A stretch of 44,150 bases of DNA from DAOMOP01 sp035444405. Lineage in GTDB: Bacteria; Pseudomonadota; Gammaproteobacteria; Burkholderiales; Rhodocyclaceae. The stretch is from assembly GCA_035444405.1 (NCBI GenBank), contig DAOMOP010000014.1, positions 1-44,150 of the forward strand, read 5' to 3'. This document shows, in pieces, positions 34,040 to 43,330 of the stretch (the stretch's first letter is position 1; each line of letters opens with the position of its first letter). The translations under genes and the position numbers were made by a program. The notes beneath the pieces were generated by a model. It did not search any database. It worked only from the letters and a program-made list of their open reading frames with translations, and was not told the DNA's origin.

Positions 34040-36395
34040 GTGTGTTCCTCGCATTGGCTGGATGCGGCCTGCTGCCGCGGGGTCGCGTTCGGGGGACGGG
34101 TCGGCAGCGAGACGCGGAAGCGGCTGCCCTTGCCGGGCTCGCTGTCGACGTCGATGCGGCCGCCATGCTTGCGCACGATCGAGAATGCGAGCGACAGGCC
34201 GAGCCCGGTCCCCTGTCCGACCGGCTTGGTGGTGAAGAAGGGGTCGAACAGGCGGCCGAGGTGTTCGGGCGCGATGCCGCCGCCGGTGTCCTGGATCTCG
34301 ATCCACACGCCCTCTGCATCGGTGCCGGAGCGCACCGTGATGACACCGTTCCCGGTGATCGATTGCGCCGCATTGACGAGCAGGTTCAGGAACACCTGGT
34401 TGAGCTGCGAAGGCAGGCAATAGATCTGCGGCAGGTCGCCGTACTCCTTGTTCAGCGTGGCCTTGTACTTGATTTCGTTCCAGACGATGTTGAGCGTGCT
34501 GTCCAGCCCGCGATGCACATCGGCCCACTGCCAGTCGCTCTCGCCCACGCGCGAGAAGTCGCGCAGATCCTGGACGATCTTGCGCACGCGCACGATGCCT
34601 TCCATCGACTCTTCGACCAGGGCCGGTGCGTCGTCGCGGATGAAGGCGAAGTCGCGCGCCTGCATCAGCGCGCGCAGGCCCTCGTCGCCGCCGAAGTGCT
34701 CGTCGGCGTAGCGCGCGATCGCGAGCAGGCTGTCGAGGTACTGGCCGAGCGTGCCCATGTTCGAGCCGACGAATCCGACCGGATTGTTGATCTCGTGCGC
34801 GACGCCGGCCGCGAGCTGCCCGATCGAGGCCATTTTCTCGGACTGCAGCAGCTGGTGCCGCGCCTCCTCGAGACGGCCATTGAGCGCGATCTGCTCTTCG
34901 AGCGCCCGGCGCAGCTGCGCTTCGCGCGCCTTCAGGAAGGTGATGTCTTCGACGATCAGCACCAGATAGTCGACGCGCCCCTGCGCGTCGCGCAGCGCGC
35001 GCATCGCGACCGACCCCCATACGGTGCGCCCGGGTGCGTTGAAACGCAGGGTCAGGTGGTAGTCGTCGCAGCAGCCGGCAAGAATGTCCTGGAATGCCGC
35101 CGTCTCGGTCTCGATGTCGTCCGGATGCACGAGCGAGGACCATTCGCTCGCCAGCAGCGTGTCGCGGTCGTGGCCGAGGATGTCGCACATCGCGGGGTTG
35201 ACTTCCATCCAGCGTCGCTCGGGCGACGTCTGCGCGAGTCCGACCATCGCCAGCTCGAAGAAGCCGCGAAAGCGCGCCTCGCTCTGCGCCAGCGCGGCGG
35301 CCGCGGCCTGGCGCTGGTTCTCGACGCGCGCGTGCTCCAGATCGGTCGTGAGCTGGCGCAGGTTGCCCTGGAACTGCACGTGGCGGATGGCCAGCCACAG
35401 CAGCAGCGCGACGAGCGCCGTCAGCGCGCCCAGGCGCCAGGCGATGCCCTCGAACTCGGCCCGCGCGCCGGCGTATGCCGCGTCGAGATCCATCTTGGTC
35501 ACGAGAATCCAGCCCATCTCCGGGACGTGCCGCACCACGCCGAGCACGGCGACGCCGCGGTAGTCGAGGCCTTCGACGATTCGCTCGCCGTTCGGTGCCT
35601 GCAGCGCGAGCAGGGGCGGTGCCGCTTCGTCCAGGCGCAGCGCGAGCGCGTGCGGTGCGTCCATCAGCGGATTGAGGTAGCGCACCGCCGAGCCTTCCTG
35701 ACGTGCGAGAAAGGTCTCGAGCGATGCACCGGCCGGACTGCCGCGCTGCAGCATCGGGTAGAGATCGTAGGCGGGGTCGATCTCGATCACGAGAAAGCCG
35801 GTCGTCGTCGCCTCGCCGGCGCGGGTGATGCGCAGCGGCGTCACCGACGCGAGCGCCGGCCGGTCCAGCTCGTCGACATAGAAATCGGTGAGCTGCGTGG
35901 CGTCGCGGGTCTGCGGCCGTGCGCTCAGCACCGTCGCGAGCTCCGGGGGCGGGCGCGCGTCGAGGCTCGNNNNNNNNNNAACGCGCCGATCAGGCTCAGC
36001 GGCATCGCGACCACCGGCACCGCGACCGCGCGCCCGTCGCGGTCGAGCAGCCATGCCGAGCGGAACTCGTCCGAGCGCTGCACGAGCCAGGCGAGCCGCT
36101 GCTCGAGCGACACCGACGGGTCGTCCGGGCTGCGTCCGGCGAGGAGGCTGGCAAGCGTGTCGTCGTCGGGCCTGGCGTTCTTGAGCTTCAGGTCGCCCAG
36201 CCAATGGTGCAGCTCGCGATCCTTGCTGTCGGCCAGCGTGCCCAGCGTGCTCTCGGCCATCGCGCGCGCATGCTCCATCAGCTGGCTGCGCACGCCGAGG
36301 CTCACCGCGAGCAGCAGCAGGGCGAGCCCGACCAGCACGACGCCGTACAGCCTGGCGGTCGTACCGATGCCGGCGGGGTTTTGCGGCGTGCTCAT
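34036..36395 (-). CDS. Membrane sensor histidine kinase (Cache-like, PAS), interrupted by N run
   Basis: Start ATG at 36395; the N-terminal membrane helix (LYGVVLVGLALLLLAVSLGV) and the rest are in different frames across the 10 N at 35970-35979, so the real gap length is unknown; the gene is probably intact. A large extracytoplasmic sensor (DFYVDELDRPALASVT, GFLVIEIDP, MGWILVTKMDLD), a second membrane helix, a PAS domain (FELAMVGLAQTS) and a kinase core (GVAHEINNPVGFV, NLLVNAAQSI, DTGGGIAPEHLGRLFDPFFTTKPVGQG) follow. It is the only membrane-bound kinase of the operon and so the likely external input. It starts 1 nt after the HD-GYP stop. Confidence 0.85.
35970..35979. other. Assembly gap (10 N)
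   Basis: Ten consecutive N inside the membrane kinase gene. The flanking reading frames differ by one register, as expected when a placeholder of arbitrary length hides an unknown number of bases. It should not be read as a genuine frameshift. Confidence 0.98.
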
Positions 36396-36396
36396 G

Positions 36397-37689
36397 TCAG
36401 CCGCGCCTGTTGCGCACATAAAGTGTCAGGGGCGTGCCTTCGCTGTGCTCGTAGCCCTGGATCTGGCGGATCAGGTTGTCGTCGAGCATGTAGTCGGCCG
36501 CCAGCAGCAGCACGCCGTCCGGGCTGATCAGGTCGCGCGCGAGGAACATTCCCGGCTTCAGGTCGGCGGTCGCGACGGCGCGCTCGTCGGCGGGCGCTTC
36601 GGGCGGCTTGCCGAACAGCGCGACGAATGCATCGACGACGGCCGGATCGTAGCGCTTGCGCGCGCCCTGCAGGATCATGCGCCGCGCGTCGTCCTGATCG
36701 AGGCGCTTGCCGGTCAGCGTGCCGTGCAGATGGCCGTCGTACTCGTTGGCGAGCGCGAGGATGCGCGCGCCCTGCGGAATGGTCTCGCCGGCGAGCCCGT
36801 CGGGGTAGCCGTGGCCGTCGAAGCGCTCGTGGTGGCTGCGGATCAGGCGTGCCGCGCCGCGCAGCTCCTCGAGCGCCATCAGCGCCTGCTCGCCCTTGGC
36901 CGGATGCCTGCGCGCGATGCCGACCTCCTCGCCGGTCATCCTGTTCTCGGGCTTGGCGAGCAGCGCATCGGGCAGGCCGATCTTGCCGATGTCGTGGAGC
37001 AGGCCGGCGAGGAAGACGTCGTTGCAGGCGCGGCCGTCCAGTCCCATCTGTGCGGCGATGCGGCGCGCGAGGTCGGCGACGCGGCGCGAGTGGCCGGCGA
37101 CGTTGCCGGCGCGCAGCTCGATCAGGTTCGCGAACACCTGGATCGACGTGAAGAAGCTGCGCTTGACGCGCTCGTGGGCGAGATGCAGCTCCTCGGTGCG
37201 GGCGCGCACCTTGTCCTCCAGGCTGGCGTTGAGCGCGCGCAGCGCCTCGTTCTGGCGCGCCGTCAGCGCTTCCAGTCGGGCCTTCTCGCGCTCGAGTGCG
37301 AGCCGCTCGAGCGCCTCGCGCACGGTCAGCAGCACGTCGCCGTCGTTCCACGGCTTGGCGATGTAGCGGTAGATCTCGCCCTGATTGATCGCCTGTATGG
37401 TCGAGTCGATGTCGGCGTAGCCGGTCAGCAGGATGCGCACCACGGCCGGCCAGCGCCGGCGCACTTCGCCGAGGAAGCGCGCGCCGTCCATGACCGGCAT
37501 GCGCATGTCGGAGATCACCAGGTCGACCTCGCCGCGCTCGGTTTCGAGCAGCGCCAGTCCGGCCGCGCCGCTCTCGGCGGTCAGCACGCGATGGCCGGTC
37601 GGGCGGAACAGGCGGCGCAGCGCCGACAGGATGTTGGCCTCGTCGTCGACGCAGACGATGGTGGCGGGCCGGGCGGACGGACTGCTCAC
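36397..37689 (-). CDS. Response regulator with HD-GYP phosphodiesterase domain (RpfG-like)
   Basis: 430 residues from a GTG at 37689 that overlaps the kinase stop (GTGA). The receiver has Asp61 (ISDMRMPVMDG) and KPWND. A coiled coil (about 125-175) connects to an HD-GYP domain with His200 (GHSRRVADLA), HDIGK at 232-236 and the signature HHERFDGHGYP at 286-296. All metal-binding and GYP residues are present, so c-di-GMP hydrolysis is likely. It would oppose the GGDEF domain of the protein at 24098-27901. It follows the PAS kinase gene, its probable phosphodonor. Confidence 0.92.
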   Translation of the reverse strand: MSSPSARPATIVCVDDEANILSALRRLFRPTGHRVLTAESGAAGLALLETERGEVDLVISDMRMPVMDGARFLGEVRRRWPAVVRILLTGYADIDSTIQAINQGEIYRYIAKPWNDGDVLLTVREALERLALEREKARLEALTARQNEALRALNASLEDKVRARTEELHLAHERVKRSFFTSIQVFANLIELRAGNVAGHSRRVADLARRIAAQMGLDGRACNDVFLAGLLHDIGKIGLPDALLAKPENRMTGEEVGIARRHPAKGEQALMALEELRGAARLIRSHHERFDGHGYPDGLAGETIPQGARILALANEYDGHLHGTLTGKRLDQDDARRMILQGARKRYDPAVVDAFVALFGKPPEAPADERAVATADLKPGMFLARDLISPDGVLLLAADYMLDDNLIRQIQGYEHSEGTPLTLYVRNRRG

Positions 37690-39524
37690 TGCTCGGCGCT
37701 CCCGCGCGTCTGGCGAACCGGCAGCGTGATGCGGAAAGTCGTGCCGTGGCCGGGCCGGCTGGCCACCTCGATGTTGCCGCCATGCTTCTGGACGATGCCG
37801 TACGACAGCGACAGCCCCAGCCCGGTGCCGCTGCCGACCGGCTTGGTGGTGAAGAACGGGTCGAAGATGTGGGCGACGACCTCGGGCGCGATGCCGCAGC
37901 CGGTGTCGCCGATCTCGATCCACACGCGCTCGCCCTCGCCGTCGATGCCGGTGCGCACCGTGATGCGGCCGCGCTCGGCGCCGATCGCATGGGCGGCGTT
38001 GACGAGCAGGTTCATGAACACCTGGTTCAGCTGCGAGGGCAGGCACTCGACCTCGGGCAGCGCGCCGTATTCACGCACGACGTCGGCCTTGTACTTGATC
38101 TCGTTGTTGACGATGTTGAGCGTGCTCTCGAGGCCGCGGTGCAGGTCGGCAAACTCCCACTCGTGGGAGCGGTCGATGCGCGAGAAGTCCTTCAGGTCGG
38201 CGACGATCTTGCGCACGCGCGTGATGCCCTCCTTGCACTCGGCCATCAGGGCCGGCACGTCCTCCTTCAGGAAGTCGAGGTCCTTCTCCCGCCGCAGCGC
38301 CAGCGCGGCGGCCGTGGCGGCATCGGCGGCAGGCATCGACGACAGGGCGGTCTCGAACGCCGCGACGACGTCGAACAAGTCCTGCAGGTAGTTCTCGAGC
38401 GTGCCGAGGTTCGACTGCACGTAGCCGATCGGGTTGTTGATCTCGTGCGCGACCCCGGCGGCGAGCTGGCCGATCGAGGCGAGCCGCTCGGACTGCGCAA
38501 GCTGCTCCTGCGTCGTCCTGAGGCGCTCGTTGACCTCGGTGAGCTCGGCATTGCGGCGCAACAGCTCGGTCTCGGACGCCTGCCGCTTGGCGATATCCGC
38601 CTCGAGCGCGGCCTTGGCACGCGCCAGCTCGGCGGTGCGCTTCTCGACCAGCTCCTCGAGCTCGGCCTGCGAGCGGCGCAGCGATTCCACGGCGGCCTTG
38701 CGCTCGGTCGTGTCCTGCAGCGTCTCGATCGCGCCGATGATGCAGCCGTCGGCGTCGCGCAGCGGCGCCGCGGTGAACGTGAGCCAGCGTCCGGAGGGAT
38801 CGAGATGCGGGAAGAACCCCTCGCCCTCGTAGGCATCGGGAATGATCGGGCTGGGGCGGTAGCGGCCCGGGTAGTACCGTTCGAGCGCGTCGATGCGGCC
38901 GTCGACGATCAGGTCGGCCAGGCTTGGCCGCTCCTCGCCGTAGAAGGCCTTTCCGGCCTGCCGCTGCCCGATCAGCGACGCCGCGGCGATGCCGGTCAGC
39001 GCTTCGAGGGCGCGGTTCCAGTAGATGATCTCGTGGCGCTCGTTGATCACGAAGGTCGGCACCGGGTCGCTCTGCACCACCTGCTCGAGCACGCCTTCGG
39101 TCTTGCGGTGCGCGGTCTCCGCGGTCTTGCGCTCGGTGATGTCGGCGCTCACGCCGATGAAGCAGGCGTCGTCGGCGTCCCGGCCGGTGAGCGGGAAGAT
39201 GCTCAGATCCCGCCACACCAGCCGGCCGTCCTTGTGCCGGTTCGCGATCTCGCCCTGCCAGACGCGGTTCGCGTGCAGGGTTTCCCAGATTCCGGCATAA
39301 AAGGCGTCGTCGTGCAGCCCCGAGTCGAGTACCCGGTAGTCCCGACCGATCAGCTCGTCGGCGCAATAGCCCACCGCGTCGCAGAACGCTTCGCTGACGT
39401 AGAGAATGCGGCCGCGACGGTCGCTGACCAAGATGGGCAGATGCCGCGACAATCCGGTCGCCGGCAGGTTGTCGAGCACCGCCGCAAGCGCGGACGGCAG
39501 GGCGCGGTCAGGGCAGGAGAGCAC
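37686..39524 (-). CDS. Soluble PAS-PAS sensor histidine kinase
   Basis: 612 residues from the GTG at 39524 with GAGGAAA upstream; the open frame to 39605 lacks a site. Two PAS domains (PILVSDRRGRILYVSEAFCDAVGY and PVPTFVINERHEIIYWNRALEALTG, each closing with D(I/T)TERK), a coiled coil, then HisKA with His360 (GVAHEINNPIGYV) and HATPase (NLLVNAAHAIG, DTGCGIAPEVVAHIFDPFFTTKPVGSG). It has no membrane segment. First gene of the eight-gene signalling operon; the promoter must lie in 39525-39651 or in the pseudogene region beyond. Confidence 0.9.
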   Translation of the reverse strand: MLSCPDRALPSALAAVLDNLPATGLSRHLPILVSDRRGRILYVSEAFCDAVGYCADELIGRDYRVLDSGLHDDAFYAGIWETLHANRVWQGEIANRHKDGRLVWRDLSIFPLTGRDADDACFIGVSADITERKTAETAHRKTEGVLEQVVQSDPVPTFVINERHEIIYWNRALEALTGIAAASLIGQRQAGKAFYGEERPSLADLIVDGRIDALERYYPGRYRPSPIIPDAYEGEGFFPHLDPSGRWLTFTAAPLRDADGCIIGAIETLQDTTERKAAVESLRRSQAELEELVEKRTAELARAKAALEADIAKRQASETELLRRNAELTEVNERLRTTQEQLAQSERLASIGQLAAGVAHEINNPIGYVQSNLGTLENYLQDLFDVVAAFETALSSMPAADAATAAALALRREKDLDFLKEDVPALMAECKEGITRVRKIVADLKDFSRIDRSHEWEFADLHRGLESTLNIVNNEIKYKADVVREYGALPEVECLPSQLNQVFMNLLVNAAHAIGAERGRITVRTGIDGEGERVWIEIGDTGCGIAPEVVAHIFDPFFTTKPVGSGTGLGLSLSYGIVQKHGGNIEVASRPGHGTTFRITLPVRQTRGSAEQ

Positions 39525-39651
39525 TACGGGTTTCCTCGAATTCGCGGTTCCGGTTGCGGCGGCAAGGCCATCGGCCGTTGTCCGCCGTGGCGCGCGAGGA
39601 CGCACGCAGCGGGCCGATGCCGACGCATCGTGCCGGCTGCGGCCCCACGCG

Positions 39652-39965
39652 TCAACGCGACGCGAGCACGGCGCTCAGAAATTGGCGCGTGCGCTCGTGC
39701 TGCGGCTCGGCGAGCAGCTGCTCCGGAGACCCCTGCTCGACGATCCGGCCGGCGTGGAAGAAGCACACGCGGTGCGCGAACTCGCGCGCAAAACCCATCG
39801 GTGGGTGACCATCGGCATGGTCAGCCGGTGTTCGTCGCCGAGGCCGCGGATCACGTTGAGGACCTCGCCGACGAGCTCGGGATCGAGCGCCGAGGTGACC
39901 TCGTCGAACAGCGCACCCGGCCCGGCCGCTTGCCGCAGCGGCGACGATCGCGCGTCGCACTGGCG
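39652..39965 (-). pseudogene. Remnant of polar amino-acid ABC transporter ATP-binding protein
   Basis: The last 50 codons read MGFAREFAHRVCFFHAGRIVEQGSPEQLLAEPQHERTRQFLSAVL, the C-terminus of GlnQ/GltL-type ATPases. Just upstream, in another frame, lie ALFDEVTSALDPELVGEVLNVIRG and MVTH. One base missing near 39796-39802 breaks VTH-MGFA, and a second disruption lies near 39940. The Walker A and signature parts are gone; the remnant stops beside the kinase/phosphatase gene. It is a decayed fragment, not a functional gene. Confidence 0.75.
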
Positions 39966-39966
39966 T

Positions 39967-41682
39967 TCAGGCGGTCCCGCGCACGGCCAACAGCACGATG
40001 AGCAGCAGGTTCAGCACCAGCGACGTGCCGGCCACGAGCTTCCACCCCAGCTGCGGGTCGCGCGCGAGCAGCGGTTTGCGGTGCGGCATCGCGAGCGGGC
40101 GGTGGGCGCCGCGCTCGAGCGCCAGCATGAACTCCTCGGCGGTCTCGAAGCGCTCCTTCGGATCGCGCGCGACCGCCTTGAGCAGCACCGCTTCGAGCCA
40201 CGCCGGCGTATCGGGGCGGTAGCGGGTCGGCGGCACCGGCTCGCCGAAGCGCGGGCGCTGGAACGGCTCCACCTCGCCGTACGGGTAGTGGCGCGTGAGC
40301 AGCTCGTACAGGGTCACGCCGGCGGCGTAGAGGTCGGTGCGCTCGCTCGCCGGTGGCGGCTGCGGCGCGAACAGCTCCGGGGCCATGTAGCTCGGCGTGC
40401 CGGGGTTGTTGATCTCGCCGAAGGCGGCGTCGCCGCCGTCCGAGGCCGCCACGCCGAGGTCGAGGATGCGCAGGCGTCCGCCCGTGTCCAGGTGCAGGTT
40501 GTCGGGCTTGATGTCGCGATGCACGATCGCGAGCCGGTGCAGCGCACCGACGCCCTTGAGCAGCCTGACGCCGAGCTCGGCGAGCTCGGCGGGGCCGAAG
40601 CGGTGGCCGCGCGCGAGCCGCGCCTTCAGCGTCTCGCCGTCGTGCCAGCTCATCAGGTAGTACAGGTGGGCGCGTTCGGGCCAGGGCACGACGGCCGGAA
40701 AGTGCGCGTCGGTGACACGCCGCGCGAGCCATTCCTCGTGGGCGAGCGCGGCGAGCGCGCCGGCATCGACGGTGTCCGGGCGCAGCGTCTTCATCACCAG
40801 CGCGTGGCCGTCGCGATCGACGACGCGGTAGAGCAGCGTCGCGATCGACTCGTGCAAAACCGCGTCGACGCTGAGCCCGTCGAGCGTCTGGCCGGGCTTC
40901 AGGCGCGGCGGCAGCGGCAGTGCGGCCAGGCGCGCGACGGTGTCGCGCAGGCGGTCGCGCGGCAGCGCATCGACGCGCAGCACCAGCGCCGTGCAGTTGT
41001 CCGGGGCGCCGCTTTGCTCGGCCGCGGTCGCGAGCCGGGTCGCGGCCGCCTGCGCGTCCGGCGTCGCGGCGAGGAGCTCGACGATGCCGGCCTCGCCGAG
41101 CTCGTGCCAGACGCCGTCGGTGAGCAGCGCGAACACGTCGCCGACTGCGAGCTCGCCGTCGGCGTAATCGACCGACAGGTGTGCATCGAGCCCGACCGCC
41201 CGCGACAGCACGCTGTCGAGCTCGGGGTGTTCCCAGAGGTGGTCGGTCGTGAGCCGCTCGAGCGCCGCCCCGCGCAGCCGGTAGATGCGCGAGTCGCCGA
41301 CGTGGGCGATGTGGTAGCGCCGCCCGCGCAGCACGATCGCCGACAGCGTCGTCGCCATGCCGGCGCTCTCGCGCGATTTCGCCGCGTGCGCAAGCAGCCA
41401 GCGGTTCAGCGCCGCGATCACGGTGTCGAGCGACTTCGCGACCGGCCAGGTGTCGGGCGTCGCATAGTAGTCGGCGAGCAGCCCGCGCACCGTGTATTCG
41501 GAGGCCTCGCGGCCGTTGGCGTGGCCGCCGACGCCGTCGGCGACTGCGGCGAGCAGGCCCTTGCTGTCGAGCTCCGGCCCCTCCGGCGTGGTCGCGCCGC
41601 AGAAGTCCTCGTTGCGCGGGCGCGGGCCGGTGCGCGAGCAGTGGCCGAGACTGACCTGGAGCATGGGGGGATTCGACGCCAT
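39967..41682 (-). CDS. Bifunctional PP2C-type phosphatase / Ser-Thr protein kinase
   Basis: 571 residues. Residues 8-250 form a PP2C phosphatase (NEDFCG, VADGVGGH, AHVGDSRIYRL, LLTDGVWHEL, GAPDNCTAL with the metal aspartates). A Hanks-type kinase follows (VMKTLRPD, HRDIKPDNLHLD, DLGVA in place of DFG, APELF, ERTDLYAAGVTLYELL). A single membrane helix (LVAGTSLVLNLLLIVLLAV) ends the protein. It lies between nasA (45 nt upstream) and the junction, as in pseudomonads where a similar gene sits in the nirBD-nasA cluster, so a role in nitrate assimilation control is likely but unproven. Confidence 0.92.
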   Translation of the reverse strand: MASNPPMLQVSLGHCSRTGPRPRNEDFCGATTPEGPELDSKGLLAAVADGVGGHANGREASEYTVRGLLADYYATPDTWPVAKSLDTVIAALNRWLLAHAAKSRESAGMATTLSAIVLRGRRYHIAHVGDSRIYRLRGAALERLTTDHLWEHPELDSVLSRAVGLDAHLSVDYADGELAVGDVFALLTDGVWHELGEAGIVELLAATPDAQAAATRLATAAEQSGAPDNCTALVLRVDALPRDRLRDTVARLAALPLPPRLKPGQTLDGLSVDAVLHESIATLLYRVVDRDGHALVMKTLRPDTVDAGALAALAHEEWLARRVTDAHFPAVVPWPERAHLYYLMSWHDGETLKARLARGHRFGPAELAELGVRLLKGVGALHRLAIVHRDIKPDNLHLDTGGRLRILDLGVAASDGGDAAFGEINNPGTPSYMAPELFAPQPPPASERTDLYAAGVTLYELLTRHYPYGEVEPFQRPRFGEPVPPTRYRPDTPAWLEAVLLKAVARDPKERFETAEEFMLALERGAHRPLAMPHRKPLLARDPQLGWKLVAGTSLVLNLLLIVLLAVRGTA

Positions 41683-41727
41683 GGCAAGGCGAGAGTATGG
41701 CGCCGAACCGTCGTTCGCGGGTCTCGC

Positions 41728-42942
41728 TCAGATCTTCGCCGTGGTCAGGTGCGGCGCGCCCCAGGTCGTGCGCCAGCGGCGCTTGACCGCGGTGAGACCG
41801 ATCAGCGCGGCGATCGCGAGCATCGCGAAGATCAGGAAGCCGCTCTGGTAGCTGCCGGTGAGCTCGCGGCTGTAGCCGAGGCTCGAGGCGAGGTAGAAGC
41901 CGCCCACGCCGCCGGCCATGCCGACGAGCCCGGTCATCACGCCGATCTCCCTGCGGAAGCGCTGCGGCACGAGCTGGAACACCGCGCCGTTGCCCATGCC
42001 CAGCGCGAGCATCGCGAGCACGAACACCGCCAGCGCCATCCACGCCTGCGGCAGGCCGACGCTGACGACGGCGAGCGCGGCGGCCGCGCACACGTACATC
42101 GCGGTGAGGCTCTTGATGCCGCCGATGCGGTCGGCGACGTTGCCGCCGATCGGGCGCACCAGGCTGCCGGCGAACACGCAGGCGGCAGTGAAGAAGCCGG
42201 CGGTCTTCGCGTCCAGCCCGTACTGCGTGTTGAAGTAGATCGTCAGCGACGAGGCGAGCCCGACGAAGCCACCGAAGGTGACGCTGTAGAAGAACATGAA
42301 CCACCACGCGTCGCGGTCCTTCAACACCTGCAGGTACTCGGCGAGCGACTTGGCCGGCGGGCACTCGGGCGCGTCCTTGGCCATGAAGAGATAGAGCACG
42401 AACACGATGGTGAGCGGGATCAGCGCGAGGCCGAACACGTTCACCCAGCCGAACACCGCCGCCAGCCCCGGGCCGAGCAGCGCCGCGAGCGCGGTGCCCG
42501 AGTTGCCGGCGCCGGCGATGCCCAGCGCGGTGCCCTGATGCTCGGGCGGATACCAGCGCGAGGCGAGCGGCAGCGCGACCGCGAAGGAGGCGCCGGCCAC
42601 CCCGAGGAAAAGGCCCAGGATGAGCGTCTGCTCGAAGCTCTCGATGCCGAACTGCCACGCGAAGGCGAGCGCGACGATCACGATGACCTGGCCGATGGTG
42701 CCGGCCAGCTTGGGCTTGAGGTGATCGACGAGCAGGCCCATCACGACGCGCAGCAGCGCGCCGGCGAGCACCGGCGTGGCGACCATCATGCCCTTCTGGG
42801 CATGCGTGAGGCCGAGGTCGGCGGCGATCTGCACGCCGAGCGGGCCGAGGATGACCCACACCATGAAGGCGAGGTCGAAGTACAGGAAGGCGGCGACGAG
42901 CGTGGGCAGGTGGCCGGCTTGCAGAAACGATTTGCGATCCAT
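41728..42942 (-). CDS. nasA: Nitrate/nitrite MFS transporter (NarK/NasA family)
   Basis: 404 residues, about 12 membrane helices. It has the nitrate-porter family pattern: FMVWVILGPLGVQIAADLGLTHAQKGMMVATPVLAGALLRV, the first nitrate signature-like GAGNSGTALAALLGPGLA, and later GMGNGAVFQLVPQRF and GLVGMAGGVGGFYL. Arg residues in helices 2 and 8 (LRVVMG; LVRPIGG) fit substrate binding. It imports nitrate for assimilation. The ATG at 42942 has CGGAGC upstream. Gene order nirB-nirD-nasA-kinase supports the assimilatory role; narK-type respiratory transport is the alternative. Confidence 0.92.
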   Translation of the reverse strand: MDRKSFLQAGHLPTLVAAFLYFDLAFMVWVILGPLGVQIAADLGLTHAQKGMMVATPVLAGALLRVVMGLLVDHLKPKLAGTIGQVIVIVALAFAWQFGIESFEQTLILGLFLGVAGASFAVALPLASRWYPPEHQGTALGIAGAGNSGTALAALLGPGLAAVFGWVNVFGLALIPLTIVFVLYLFMAKDAPECPPAKSLAEYLQVLKDRDAWWFMFFYSVTFGGFVGLASSLTIYFNTQYGLDAKTAGFFTAACVFAGSLVRPIGGNVADRIGGIKSLTAMYVCAAAALAVVSVGLPQAWMALAVFVLAMLALGMGNGAVFQLVPQRFRREIGVMTGLVGMAGGVGGFYLASSLGYSRELTGSYQSGFLIFAMLAIAALIGLTAVKRRWRTTWGAPHLTTAKI

Positions 42943-43018
42943 GAGATGCTCCGCGAAGTGGGCCGCGCGGCCTGCCGGTTGCGGGCCGCGTCGGTCGGGT
43001 ATCGGTCGGGTGTGAGCG

Positions 43019-43330
43019 TCAGACGCTCAGATACACCTCGCCGTCGGTGATGCGCACGTCGAAGCGCTTCGTGCAGCCGACGTCGGGGGCGACGGCCTCG
43101 CCGTTTTCGAGCTGGATCTTCCAGCTGTGCAGCGGGCAGGTGACGCTGCGCCCGTGCACGATGCCCTGCGACAGCGGGCCGCCCTGGTGCGGGCACTTGT
43201 CGTGCACCGCGAAGACCTCGTCGTCGCCGGTGCGGAACACCGCGATGTCGCCGTGCCTCGCCGAGCTGACGACGCGGCTGCCCAGCACGGGGATGTCGGC
43301 CACCGCGCAGATCTTCGTCCATCCGTTCAT
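43019..43330 (-). CDS. nirD: Nitrite reductase small subunit NirD (Rieske type)
   Basis: 103 residues, the normal length. The ATG at 43330 overlaps the nirB stop (ATGA). It is a Rieske-fold protein with CPHQGGPL and CPLHSW, so both Cys-His pairs of a [2Fe-2S] cluster are present (many NirD proteins lack them). It is the small subunit of NADH-dependent assimilatory nitrite reductase in the cytoplasm. Confidence 0.95.
   Translation of the reverse strand: MNGWTKICAVADIPVLGSRVVSSARHGDIAVFRTGDDEVFAVHDKCPHQGGPLSQGIVHGRSVTCPLHSWKIQLENGEAVAPDVGCTKRFDVRITDGEVYLSV

Noticed and set aside
34042..38391. 1449-codon open frame on the plus strand opposite the kinases
   Set aside because: Shadow of the minus-strand kinases and HD-GYP gene; low-complexity charged composition, and it crosses the N run only by translating N as X.
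39406..43050. 1214-codon open frame on the plus strand
   Set aside because: Shadow of the kinase/phosphatase and nitrate transporter genes; no recognisable domain.
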